Source: Alphaproteobacteria bacterium (GTDB lineage: Bacteria; Pseudomonadota; Alphaproteobacteria; UBA828). From it: a stretch of DNA of 34,180 nucleotides. The stretch lies in assembly GCA_022820945.1 (NCBI GenBank), contig JAJEEP010000170.1, positions 1 through 34,180 of the forward strand. Direction: 5' to 3'. The position numbers were made by a program, and so were the translations under genes. This document shows positions 23,353-32,757 of this stretch, in pieces. Under the pieces are notes generated by a model. That model was not told where the DNA came from and made no database searches. It saw nothing but the letters and a program-made list of their open reading frames with translations. Each line of letters starts with the position of its first letter. The stretch's first letter is position 1.

Positions 23353-24798
23353 TCAGCCGGCGAGGACCGGCGGCCGGCGGTCCTTCCAGGGCTTGGCCGC
23401 CTCCAGCTGGCCGGCGAGGCGGAAGAGCGTGCTCTCGTCGCATTCGCGGCCCACGAGCTGCACGCCGACCGGCAGGCCGCCCGCCGTCATGTGCAGCGGC
23501 AGAGACATGCCGGGCAGCCCGCTCGCGTTGAAGGGCGTCGTGAACACGGCATCCGGCCCCATCAGCTCGGCGTTGTATCGGTCGATGTCGCCCATGGTCA
23601 TGGGGTAATGGCCGTGGGGGCGGGCGGGATGGCCGATCACCGGCATCAGGTGAACGTCGCAGTCCGCGAGGCTCACGATCAGGTCGCGGCTGATCTGGCG
23701 CAGCGCGTCCACGTCGCGGTAGTGCTGCGGGCCGTCGATGGCCTTGCCTTTCTGGACGATGCCCCAGATCAGCGGCGCGACATCCTCTTCTGTCACCGGC
23801 TGGCCGATGAGCGCCTCGGAATCCTCGAAGCCCGATGCGGTCTGGGCGGCGGTCATCCGCGTATAGGCACCCCAGAACCGCTCCCAGTCCAGAGCAAGCT
23901 CCCGCTCCTCCACTCGGTGGCCGAGGCTTTCGCAGAGTGCTGCGGCATCGCGCACCGCCTGCACCACCTCCTCGTGGAGGGGGACCCCGGCCGGCGACGC
24001 CGTGGTCACGCCGATGCGGAGTGTGCCGGGATCGCGCCCCACCTCGTCCAGGTACGGGGTCTGCGGCATCTCCGTGTAGTAGACATCGCCCGTCACCCGC
24101 CCGCCGACGGCATCCAGATAGGCGGCGGTCTCGCGCACCGTGTGGGTCACGGTGAGGAAGGTGGCACCGCCGTACCAGTAGTCGGGATAAGGCTCCAGCG
24201 TGATCCGACCGCGCGAGGGCTTGAGCCCCACCAGCCCGCAGTGCGACGCCGGCACCCGCGTCGAGCCCGCGCCGTCGCTCGCATCGACGAAGGGCACCAT
24301 GCGGGAGGCCGCCGCCGCTGCCGCGCCGCCGCTGGAGCCGCCCGACGTCCGCTCCGGGTTCCACGGGTTGTTGGTGCGGCCGAAGAGCGCGGGCTCCGTC
24401 GCGAGGCACCAGCCGAACTCGGGCGCGTTGCTGCGGCCGAGCAGCACGAAGCCTGCGTCCTTGATCCGCCGCGTGTAGGTCATGTCGGCGGGGCACACGA
24501 AGTCCTTGAAGTAAGGACAGCTGTTGACCAGCGGGATGCCCTCCCAGAGCGTGCCGAGGTCCTTGAGCAGGAAGGGCACGCCCTTGAACGGGCCATCGGG
24601 CAGCGCCGGGTCGGCGGCGGCCTTGCGGCCGTAGTCGAAGAGCGGGATGGAGACCGCGTTCAGCACAGGATTCAGCGCCTCGATGCGGCGGATCGCCTCC
24701 TCGGCGAGCTCGCTCGCGCTCACCTCGCCCGCCTTCACCAGCCGGGCGATTTCGAGCGAATCCCGCTCGTCGAACAGGGCTCCGATATCCGCGCTCAT
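23353..24798 (-). CDS. Amidase signature family hydrolase
   Basis: 481-residue amidase with a complete Ser-cisSer-Lys triad: K79 (PFLLKDLG), S155 in TSGGSSGGAAA, and nucleophile S179 in DGAGSTRVPAS. The glycine-rich signature and GLVGLKPSRGR follow as expected. Members hydrolyse aliphatic or aromatic amides in the cytoplasm; this one has no GatB/GatC neighbours, so it is not the tRNA amidotransferase subunit. GGGAGG lies shortly before the ATG. It leads a two-gene minus-strand operon with the SDR. The 126 bases upstream, to the toxin stop, contain no recognisable gene. Confidence 0.94.
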   Translation of the reverse strand: MSADIGALFDERDSLEIARLVKAGEVSASELAEEAIRRIEALNPVLNAVSIPLFDYGRKAAADPALPDGPFKGVPFLLKDLGTLWEGIPLVNSCPYFKDFVCPADMTYTRRIKDAGFVLLGRSNAPEFGWCLATEPALFGRTNNPWNPERTSGGSSGGAAAAAASRMVPFVDASDGAGSTRVPASHCGLVGLKPSRGRITLEPYPDYWYGGATFLTVTHTVRETAAYLDAVGGRVTGDVYYTEMPQTPYLDEVGRDPGTLRIGVTTASPAGVPLHEEVVQAVRDAAALCESLGHRVEERELALDWERFWGAYTRMTAAQTASGFEDSEALIGQPVTEEDVAPLIWGIVQKGKAIDGPQHYRDVDALRQISRDLIVSLADCDVHLMPVIGHPARPHGHYPMTMGDIDRYNAELMGPDAVFTTPFNASGLPGMSLPLHMTAGGLPVGVQLVGRECDESTLFRLAGQLEAAKPWKDRRPPVLAG

Positions 24799-24924
24799 GG
24801 GGCCTCCCCGGCTGGCTGCATCTTAATGCTGCGATCCATTCACCACGACAGTCCTGAGCATTGTCGCGAATACGTCTTGTGTTGGACGCATACTTGATAA
24901 AGTCAACGATTAGATCTAGGCCTA

Positions 24925-25398
24925 TTACGGTGAGTTTTTTTGGTCAGAAATCGAGATAACCTTACCATCTCTGCCAAATCTCGGATCGTCTAAACGCTTG
25001 AAGCTGCTAACATTTGGAGTCCAGCGCGAAGGTATACGCCACGTATCGCCCCGAGACGAACGTTGAATTTTTTCAAGAATCGAAGGCCACCATCGAATTA
25101 GAAGTGCCGCTTTAGCATATCCTGTCCACCCATTGAATGCTGGAGGTGGGAAGAATCCGATCAGGCCACTTTCCTTGTACGCAATCAAGTCAGGCCAATG
25201 CCGTAGAATGTTGTAATCGCCTGATACTATCGCTGTTCCGCCTTCCTGCGCAAAGGACATCATCCAATCAGCATCAGCCGTTTTTGGGCCGTGTACCTCT
25301 CGAACGTGTGATACTTCAAATCTTTGTCGCCCCTCTGCCAGTGCTAAGATGGCCTTGGCGACTCTGGGAGAAACATTTTCATCCAAACGAATTTTCAA
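24925..25398 (-). CDS. PIN-like toxin (VapC45/DUF5615-like)
   Basis: 157-residue putative ribonuclease toxin. MKIRLDENVSPRVAKAI at the N-terminus and the acidic residues D6, E7, D44 (ADADWMM) and D61 (IVSGDYNIL) fit the minimal PIN-like fold of VapC45/DUF5615 toxins. The C-terminal 80 residues are longer than the minimal domain, with a WWPSILEKIQ segment. The start is TTG at 25398, overlapping the antitoxin stop as TTGA, so translation is coupled to and probably weaker than that of the antitoxin. The gene is AT-rich compared with the flanking amidase and groEL. Activity is inferred, not shown. Confidence 0.78.
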   Translation of the reverse strand: MKIRLDENVSPRVAKAILALAEGRQRFEVSHVREVHGPKTADADWMMSFAQEGGTAIVSGDYNILRHWPDLIAYKESGLIGFFPPPAFNGWTGYAKAALLIRWWPSILEKIQRSSRGDTWRIPSRWTPNVSSFKRLDDPRFGRDGKVISISDQKNSP

Positions 25399-26126
25399 TG
25401 CACTAAGTGCCCATCTAGTGTTCGTTCAAATCGAACCGCCTGTTCCACCGCGTCGCAATCTACATCGAATTCTTCTGCGGCTTGAGAGACGCCGCCCTCG
25501 ACCAAGTAAGCGTCATACAACCTGCGTGTCGGCACTCTGACATCTTTGATGACAGGGTGGCCAAAGCAAATGGTCGGGTCCACCAACACCCGATCAGTGT
25601 CTGGATCTGGTATCCAATGACGGGCGATGTCCTCAACATAAAAAATTCTCTCAAACAAAGACTGTCGAATTATAGGTTCCATCTCAAAGTTATCGTTCAT
25701 CAAATTTAGAACACGTAGTTCCTCGTCGGACTCAGCGGATTCCATGAAAATAGTCTTGCCATCTGTACGAAAGCGCTTATCCATGGCGAACGGATGATCG
25801 ACGTCGTGTCGCTCGCGAAGTTTAATGGAGACCCTTCGTATAGTTTGCGGGCTAAACCACGTATTGAAATGCCGAATAAACTTAGCCTCTATTAGGTCAA
25901 GAAAGCCGAGAACAACATGCCCACCGATGCGGGGTAACTGGCGTTGTATGATCGGCACGGCGCGTACACCACGGTTCCCTTCGATCCAGGATCGTAGCTT
26001 TGGCTGAGTTGCGCCAACTAAACGCGCAGCTTCGGGGACAGTATAAATCCCTCTACGGACAGCACTTTGCCAATCGACTTCTTGCAAGCTCATGCCAGAA
26101 ACAGTGACTCCTGATAGGTCGTTCAC
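25395..26126 (-). CDS. DUF433 domain antitoxin with N-terminal HTH (VapB45-like)
   Basis: 243 residues. Residues 28-51 (YTVPEAARLVGATQPKLRSWIEG) form a MerR-like helix-turn-helix, the middle is helical, and the end, about 180-236 (VDPTICFGHPVIKDVRVPTRRLYD through AVEQAVRFE), is a clear DUF433 domain, the usual partner of PIN-like DUF5615 toxins. It should bind the toxin and repress its own promoter. The frame opens with GTG 26126; ATG 26093 is an alternative, and neither has a good ribosome site. The gene is upstream of the toxin with a four-base overlap. Low GC suggests the pair arrived as a unit. Confidence 0.8.
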   Translation of the reverse strand: MNDLSGVTVSGMSLQEVDWQSAVRRGIYTVPEAARLVGATQPKLRSWIEGNRGVRAVPIIQRQLPRIGGHVVLGFLDLIEAKFIRHFNTWFSPQTIRRVSIKLRERHDVDHPFAMDKRFRTDGKTIFMESAESDEELRVLNLMNDNFEMEPIIRQSLFERIFYVEDIARHWIPDPDTDRVLVDPTICFGHPVIKDVRVPTRRLYDAYLVEGGVSQAAEEFDVDCDAVEQAVRFERTLDGHLVH

Positions 26127-26171
26127 ATCTGAATGCTACCATTAAAGGCTGACCAAAAGCGAGGCCGCTGC

Positions 26172-26204
26172 AAACGAAAAGGGGCGGGCCCGCGGGCCCG
26201 CCCC
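26172..26204 (-). terminator. Rho-independent terminator of groESL
   Basis: A perfect 24-base palindrome (26181-26204) of GGGGCGGGCC/CGCG/GGCCCGCCCC is followed on the minus strand by TTTT and then CGTTT. It lies 24 bases after the groEL stop and separates groESL from the toxin-antitoxin promoter region. Confidence 0.88.
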
Positions 26205-26227
26205 AATCGTAAGCCTGGAAGGCCGGG

Positions 26228-27898
<1,671 letters not shown>

Positions 27899-28213
27899 CT
27901 ACGCGGCCTTCTTCGACTTCTTGCCGGTCTCGACGATGGCCATGATGTCGGACTCCTTCATGAACAGGAGCTCGTCACCGTCGAGGGTCACTTCGTTGCC
28001 GGACCACTTGCCGAACAGCACGCGGTCGCCCGGCTTCACGTCCAGCGGATGCAGCGTCCCGTCATCGCCGCGGGTTCCGGGGCCGACGGCCACGATCTCG
28101 CCCTCCTGCGGCTTCTCCTGAGCGGTATCGGGGATGATGATGCCGCCGGCGGTCTTGGCCTCCTCGCCAATCCGGCGCACCACGACCCTGTCATGCAGCG
28201 GTCGAAAGCTCAT
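27899..28213 (-). CDS. groES: 10-kDa co-chaperonin GroES
   Basis: 104-residue lid of the GroEL chamber. [15 protein letters not shown], the mobile loop [18 protein letters not shown] (about 17-34), EIVAVGPG and [14 protein letters not shown] are as in the family. ATG 28213 is chosen because GGAGGAA lies a few bases upstream and homologues begin here; the frame itself opens at a GTG at 28225 that overlaps the ribosome site. The C-terminus carries an extra lysine-rich tail (TGKKSKKAA). First gene of the groESL operon. Confidence 0.98.
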   Translation of the reverse strand: MSFRPLHDRVVVRRIGEEAKTAGGIIIPDTAQEKPQEGEIVAVGPGTRGDDGTLHPLDVKPGDRVLFGKWSGNEVTLDGDELLFMKESDIMAIVETGKKSKKAA

Positions 28214-28256
28214 TGGTTCCTCCACGTTCGTCTGAAAGATAGTTTGGTAGCAGGTG

Positions 28257-28283
28257 TTAGCACTCGCTAGAAGTGAGTGCTAA
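28257..28283. promoter_or_regulatory. CIRCE operator (HrcA binding site)
   Basis: TTAGCACTC, nine bases, GAGTGCTAA: both arms match the CIRCE consensus exactly. It lies 43 bases upstream of the groES start, between promoter and ribosome site, so HrcA should repress groESL at normal temperature. hrcA itself is not in the window. Confidence 0.97.
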
Positions 28284-28305
28284 CACCACTCGCGCCCCGA
28301 ATCAA
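28278..28305 (-). promoter_or_regulatory. Probable groESL promoter
   Basis: On the minus strand TTGATT (28305-28300) is followed after 16 bases by TTAGCA (28283-28278), the first bases of CIRCE. The -35 is good, the -10 is weak. Overlap with CIRCE is the normal arrangement for HrcA control. The exact hexamers are inferred. Confidence 0.55.
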
Positions 28306-28406
28306 GCGCCTGTTTGCAATCGGGTTCGCCCGCATGTCGCGCCGCGCCGCCTGCCCGCGACGGGTGAAGAATCCCGGTAAGTTGCGGAAGAAACTTTTAA
28401 GGCGGT

Positions 28407-28556
28407 CTATTCCGGCCTACTCCGGGCCAAGGTGGCCCAAGGTGGCCCAAGGCGGCCCAAAGTGGACCAAGATGGTCCGGGGCGGGTGGCAATCGAGCCG
28501 AGCTCAACCTCCTCGTGCACCATCGGCAAGAGCTCGGAGGACGAGCGATCGGCCAT
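28407..28556 (-). pseudogene. Truncated DUF3486 (Mu gp27-like) gene in copy B
   Basis: The frame begins MADRSSSELLPMVHEEVELG, matching MAGRSSIERLP...VHEAIVGG of the gene at 9744 with five residues lost. It then passes through the deletion junction into translated 10-bp repeats (GPSWSTLGRLGPPW) and stops at 28407. The helix-turn-helix and C-terminal family motifs are gone, so it should not encode a working protein. Confidence 0.65.
28421..28480 (+). repeat. 10-bp tandem repeat array (copy B)
   Basis: Six 10-mers in exact phase: TCCGGGCCAA, GGTGGCCCAA, GGTGGCCCAA, GGCGGCCCAA, AGTGGACCAA, GATGGTCCGG. It is the reverse complement of the type of array at 10374-10433. Confidence 0.85.
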
Positions 28557-28740
28557 CACGCGGCATCCCAGGGCCGCGCACGCCCGAATTTTTTCGACAG
28601 GGTCATGGACTGGGCGACGCATCCGCCGAGTCTGCCTTTCCCCGTTCGCCGCGTGCACCGCACTATGGTCCGGTGCCCCGGGCTTGCGCCGGCGGGCCGG
28701 CCGGCGTCACCATGCGGCCGGCACAAGGGGTGAGGGAGCC

Positions 28741-29520
28741 ATGGACCTTGGAATAGAAGGACGCAGGGCGATCGTTTGCGCCGCGAGCCGCGGGCTCGGC
28801 CGTGCCTGTGCGCAATCGCTCGCACGAAACGGCGTCGATCTCGTCATCAACGGACGCGACAGGGCGGCGCTCGAAGGCACGGCGCGCGATATCCGTGAGG
28901 AGACGGGCATCGCCGTGGAGACCGTAGCCGGCGACATCAGCGATCCGGCGGTTCAGGCCGCGCTGATCGATGCCTGCCCCGAGTCCGACATCCTGATCAA
29001 CAACAATGGCGGCCCGCCCCGCCGGGATTTCCGCGAGATCGACCGCGAGGACTTCCTGCAAGGCGTGGTCATGAACATGGCGACGCCCGTGGAAATGATC
29101 CAGCGCGTGGTGGACGGCATGGCCGCGCGCGGCTTCGGGCGCATCGTCAACATCACTTCGATCTCGGTGAAGATGCCGGTCCCCGGCCTCGACCTCTCCA
29201 GCGGCGCCCGCGCAGGCCTCACCGCCTTCGTCGCCGGCATCGCGTCCGGCGTCGCCGCCCGCAACGTGACCATCAACAACGTCCTGCCCGGCTATTTCGA
29301 CACCGAGCGTCTGCGTAGCAACATCGCGTCCGGAGCCGAGGCGACCGGTACCGAGCTCACCCAGTTCACCGAGCAGCACATGGCGTCGGTTCCGGCCAAG
29401 CGCTTCGGCGATCCCGCCGAGTTCGGCGAGGCCTGTGCCTTTCTCTGCAGCGCCCAGGCCGGTTACATCACCGGCCAGAACCTCGTGATCGACGGCGGCC
29501 GCTGCGGCAGCGTCTGGTAG
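28741..29520 (+). CDS. SDR family protein lacking the catalytic Tyr and Lys
   Basis: 259-residue SDR-fold protein. CAASRGLG (13-20) is the nucleotide loop, NNNGG (87-91) the structural motif, S140 (NITS) the catalytic serine, and IDGGRCG the end. The Tyr-x-x-x-Lys positions, 153 and 157, are Ser and Arg (LDLSSGARAGL). A group of divergent FabG-like SDRs shares this type of replacement, so it is probably a family trait and not a recent mutation. Reductase activity is doubtful. GAGGGAG precedes the ATG; the upstream open frame through copy B is not used. Confidence 0.9.
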   Translation: MDLGIEGRRAIVCAASRGLGRACAQSLARNGVDLVINGRDRAALEGTARDIREETGIAVETVAGDISDPAVQAALIDACPESDILINNNGGPPRRDFREIDREDFLQGVVMNMATPVEMIQRVVDGMAARGFGRIVNITSISVKMPVPGLDLSSGARAGLTAFVAGIASGVAARNVTINNVLPGYFDTERLRSNIASGAEATGTELTQFTEQHMASVPAKRFGDPAEFGEACAFLCSAQAGYITGQNLVIDGGRCGSVW

Positions 29521-29606
29521 ACCCCTCCCTTCAACTCCGGGGCGCGCACGCCGCCGAGCTGGTTCGCGCTTCGCGCCAACAAGGGGCTCACCCCGGGCGC
29601 AAGTCT

Positions 29607-30443
29607 CTATTGCCGCGCCTTGCGGCAGACGATCTCGATGGGCACCGCGCGGCGCTCCCTCAGCGCCTGCGCCGAGTTCGCCATCGCCTCCTGGGCGAGC
29701 GCGCCGTGGATCAACGAGACTGCGCGGTGCAGCGGCTCACCGCCCGCTTCGACCAGCGCACGCGAGCGGGCGGCGTAGGCGAGCGCCGTCTCCATCGTCT
29801 CCCGCAGCGTCTCGATGGCAAACCCCGAGGCCTCCAGGTTGGACCGGGTCTCGGCCGGGGTCGCGAGAAAGCTCGTCGCGGCGGTCCGCGCCCAGGGCGT
29901 CGGGTAGTCGGGCGCGCCGCCCGTCCCCTGCACGACCTCCGACAGGCTCAGCCAGCCGCCGGGCTTGAGCACACGGTGGATCTCCCGATAGAGCGCACGC
30001 TTGTCGGCGATGTTCATGGAGACGTTCATCGAGTAGGCGCCGTCGAACACGGCGTCGCCGAAGGGCATCGCCAGCGCGTCGCCCTGCTCGAAGGAGACCC
30101 GGTCCGTGAGCCCGAGCAGCGCCGTCAGGTGCGTCGCGATGGCGCAGAACTCGGCGGTCAGATCGATTCCGTCGACCCGGCAGCCGAAGCGCTCCGCCAT
30201 GTAGCGCGCCGGCCCGCCGAGGCCGCTGCCGACATCCAGAATACGGTCCGTCTCTGCGACCTGCAGCAGGTCCGCCATGTCCTCGGTCGCCTCCAGGCCG
30301 CGGCCGTGGAAATGGTCATAAGGAGCCAGCGCCTCGGCGGTCGGGTGCGCCGGATCGAACCCATCCTCCCGCAGCCGTGCCTCCAACCGCGCGAGCAGGT
30401 CGCCGCTCGTGTAGTGGGCGGCGATATCGGAGGCCGCGGTCAT
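29607..30443 (-). CDS. Class I SAM-dependent methyltransferase
   Basis: 278 residues. ILDVGSGLGGPARYMAE (about 67-83) is motif I that binds S-adenosylmethionine, GIDLTAEFCAIA is motif post-I, and RALYREIHRVLKPGGWLSLSEV is motif III and beyond, placing it near UbiE/sarcosine-dimethylglycine methyltransferase-like enzymes. ATG 30443 overlaps the TGA of the LDH2-type dehydrogenase (ATGA), so the two are translationally coupled. The methyl acceptor is unknown. Confidence 0.92.
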   Translation of the reverse strand: MTAASDIAAHYTSGDLLARLEARLREDGFDPAHPTAEALAPYDHFHGRGLEATEDMADLLQVAETDRILDVGSGLGGPARYMAERFGCRVDGIDLTAEFCAIATHLTALLGLTDRVSFEQGDALAMPFGDAVFDGAYSMNVSMNIADKRALYREIHRVLKPGGWLSLSEVVQGTGGAPDYPTPWARTAATSFLATPAETRSNLEASGFAIETLRETMETALAYAARSRALVEAGGEPLHRAVSLIHGALAQEAMANSAQALRERRAVPIEIVCRKARQ

Positions 30444-31573
30444 TGGGAGACCTCGCTGCGTTCCTGCGGCTTGAACACCGCCGCCACGTCTTTGAGGCCG
30501 AGGGACTTTGCCGTGAGCGCGAGGCTCGACCGCACCCTGCGGGGCAGAGGGATGCCTTCCGCGCACCGCCGGGCCCGCATCTCCTCCTCCGGCTCGCCGG
30601 GAAGGCGCACCCGCTCATGCCCCGGCGCCGTGCGCGCGCTGCGGACGAAGGCGACATAGCGGTCGAGCTCCGGCCAAAGCAGCTCCTCGGTGCCGAAGCG
30701 CTTAGGCTCGAGCAGGATGGAGAGCATGTTGTTCTCCAGCGTCTTGTGGCCCGCCCGGCCGCAGCCGCCGCCGGTGAGCGCGCCGGCGAGCAGCTCGCAC
30801 ATGATGCTGATGCCGGAGCCCTTGTGCTCGCCCATGGCCCGCACCGCGGCGGAGCCCGTGCGCTGGTCGTGCGGTTGCGTGCCGTCCAGCGTGCCATAGA
30901 TGGCGTTGGGATCGGTGGTGAGCGTGCCGTCCCGCTCGATCAGGGCGCCGTCCGGCAGCGGCTTGCCGCCGTTGAGCGCGACCAGCACCTTGCCCTCGGC
31001 CACGATGGAGGTCGCACAGTCGAGCACGAAGGGCGGCCCCTCCGGCATCGGCACGCCGATGCAGATGGGGTTGGTGGACATGCGCCGCTCGGTGCCGCCG
31101 AAGGGCGCCACCAGCATGCCGAGCCCGCTGGTATTGACGAAGTGGATCGAGAACAGCCCGTGTGCCGCCGCAAGCTCGGCCCAGTCGCCGACCCGCCCCA
31201 GATGGCCCGAGTTGCGCAGGCCCACGACGGAAACGCCATGCTCGCGTGTCTTCTCCACGCCCAGCGTGATCGCCTCCTCGCCGATGGTCTGGCCGAAGCC
31301 ATGGTCGCCGTCCAGCACCGCGATGGCACCGGCGTCCATCACCGTCTTGATGTGTCGGCCGGCGTGCACGGCGCCGGTATCGAGCCAATGGATATAGCGC
31401 GGCACGCGGATCACGCCGTGGCTGTCGTGCCCGGTGAGGTTGGATTCGACGAGATAGCGTGCGATGCGCGCGCCTTCGGTTGCGTCGCAGCCGGCCGCCG
31501 TGAAGATCGCGGCGACGGCCTCCCTCAGCCGCCCGGCGTCGATCGCGAGGGCGTCGTCTTGAACAACGGTCAT
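30440..31573 (-). CDS. Malate/L-lactate dehydrogenase (LDH2/YlbC/ComC) family oxidoreductase
   Basis: 377-residue NAD(P)-dependent 2-hydroxyacid dehydrogenase of the LDH2/MDH2 superfamily, distinct from classical Rossmann malate dehydrogenases. GHDSHGVIRVPRYI (about 48-61) holds the family catalytic histidine, NSGHLGRVGDWAE and TNPICIGVPMP line the cofactor site, and GEHKGSGISIMCELLAGALTGGG is the conserved late motif. ATG 31573 is two bases after the AI-2E family gene's stop, with GGAG upstream inside that gene's end. Relatives act on malate, lactate, ureidoglycolate, sulfolactate or delta1-piperideine-2-carboxylate; the substrate here is unknown. Confidence 0.93.
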   Translation of the reverse strand: MTVVQDDALAIDAGRLREAVAAIFTAAGCDATEGARIARYLVESNLTGHDSHGVIRVPRYIHWLDTGAVHAGRHIKTVMDAGAIAVLDGDHGFGQTIGEEAITLGVEKTREHGVSVVGLRNSGHLGRVGDWAELAAAHGLFSIHFVNTSGLGMLVAPFGGTERRMSTNPICIGVPMPEGPPFVLDCATSIVAEGKVLVALNGGKPLPDGALIERDGTLTTDPNAIYGTLDGTQPHDQRTGSAAVRAMGEHKGSGISIMCELLAGALTGGGCGRAGHKTLENNMLSILLEPKRFGTEELLWPELDRYVAFVRSARTAPGHERVRLPGEPEEEMRARRCAEGIPLPRRVRSSLALTAKSLGLKDVAAVFKPQERSEVSQ

Positions 31574-31575
31574 GG

Positions 31576-32667
31576 CTAGTCTCCGGACGGCGGACGGGAT
31601 TCGGGCGGTGGGCGCGGCTCGGTCTCGCCCCAGGCGACGCGGCCGTCGGTGGACAGCATGACCGCGATGGGCCGCGTGCGCGGGAAGTGGGCGAAGATGA
31701 TCATCGCGATCACGGTGATTGGCACGCAGAGGAACATCCCCGGCACGCCCCAGATCGTACCCCACACCGCAAGCGAGACCAGGGTCGCGAAGGGGCTGAT
31801 GTTGAGCGACGATCCCATCATCATCGGCTCCAGAAAGTTGCCGACGAAGACCTGGATCACGGCAAGGCTCGGCGTGACGATGAGGAACGGCACGAAGGTC
31901 TCGAATTGAACCAGCGCCAGCAGGGCCGGGAAGAGGATGCCCAGCAGCGAGCCGATGGTCGGGATGTAGTTGAGCAGGAAGATGATGACCACCCAGAACC
32001 CGGCGAAGTCGAGGCCGACCGCCGCCAGCACGGCATAGCTGAGCCCCGCCGTGAGCGCGCTGGTGAAGGTCTTGATCCAGAGGTAGTTCTGAATCTCCTG
32101 GGTCATGTGGCTGAGGATCTTGTGGACCCGCTCCTCCCGCTCCGGGTCGGGGAAGAGCGCCTTCATCTTGCGGTCGAAGCTGCCCTGCTCGACGAAGAGG
32201 AAGAGCATGTAGACCAGGATGAGTCCGGCTTCGCCCGCGATCCCGGTCAGCGTTGTGGCAAGGCGGCCGACCACCGCACTGAAGTCGATGCGATCGACAA
32301 TATCGGCGACATTCGGCGTTTCCTGCATCCCGAACAGCGCCGCCACCTCGCCGATCAGCCGCTGCAGATTGGCCTGATAGGTGGGGATGGCATCGACCAC
32401 TGAGCTGAAGTTGCCGCTCACCATCTCGGCCAGCGACATGACTGCGGCGACGACGGCGAGCGCCGTAAGCGCCAGCGCGGCCCAGCGCGGCGGGCGAACC
32501 CCGCGTATGCTGAGCTTCATGATTCCGCGCGCGATGGCGTTGATCAGGTACCAGGCCATGACCGCGATCGCGATCGGAATCAGGATGTTCCGCCCGGAGA
32601 TGAGAAGGTAAATGGTGAGGGCGGCGATACCGGCTGAGGCGGCAAAGAGGATGAGTCTTGACTGCAT
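31576..32667 (-). CDS. AI-2E family transporter (PerM/TqsA-like permease)
   Basis: 363-residue inner-membrane protein with about eight hydrophobic segments, grouped at residues 5-45 and 65-85, one near 145, and a dense cluster from 205 to 335. The blocks WVVIIFLLNYIPTIGSLLGI and FVGNFLEPMMMGSSLNISP are signatures of the AI-2E/UPF0118 family, whose members export autoinducer-2 or act as ion antiporters. A soluble loop lies at about 85-135. It is the first gene of a three-gene operon with the dehydrogenase and methyltransferase. Cargo unknown. Confidence 0.93.
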   Translation of the reverse strand: MQSRLILFAASAGIAALTIYLLISGRNILIPIAIAVMAWYLINAIARGIMKLSIRGVRPPRWAALALTALAVVAAVMSLAEMVSGNFSSVVDAIPTYQANLQRLIGEVAALFGMQETPNVADIVDRIDFSAVVGRLATTLTGIAGEAGLILVYMLFLFVEQGSFDRKMKALFPDPEREERVHKILSHMTQEIQNYLWIKTFTSALTAGLSYAVLAAVGLDFAGFWVVIIFLLNYIPTIGSLLGILFPALLALVQFETFVPFLIVTPSLAVIQVFVGNFLEPMMMGSSLNISPFATLVSLAVWGTIWGVPGMFLCVPITVIAMIIFAHFPRTRPIAVMLSTDGRVAWGETEPRPPPESRPPSGD

Positions 32668-32757
32668 GAGGGGTGCCCGTCCGGAACGCTCGCGGCATTG
32701 TTGGGCCGGGGTGGGCGGCGGTCAACCGGCCGGGGCCGGGGTCACCGAGGCAGGCGG

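Larger units (their letters stand above)
28339..28673 (-). repeat. Repeat element copy B (internally deleted, inverted relative to A)
   Basis: Reading the minus strand, 28673-28653 matches 9628-9648 at 20 of 21 bases. Similarity continues through the leader, the start of the DUF3486 frame (with a 15-base in-frame deletion) and, after loss of about 480-500 interior bases, the 10-bp array and the following 60 bases. It occupies most of the 527-base gap between groES and the SDR gene; the rest is the groES leader, CIRCE and 67 bases before the SDR start. No target duplication was found. Confidence 0.7.

Noticed and set aside
23353..24798. Amidase as GatA of the Glu-tRNA amidotransferase
   Set aside because: The neighbours are an SDR and a toxin-antitoxin pair, not gatB or gatC, and the substrate-site loops look like those of catabolic amidases.
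26181..26204. Perfect 24-base GC palindrome as a recombination or binding site
   Set aside because: Its position just after groEL and the following T-rich stretch on the minus strand make an ordinary transcription terminator the better explanation.
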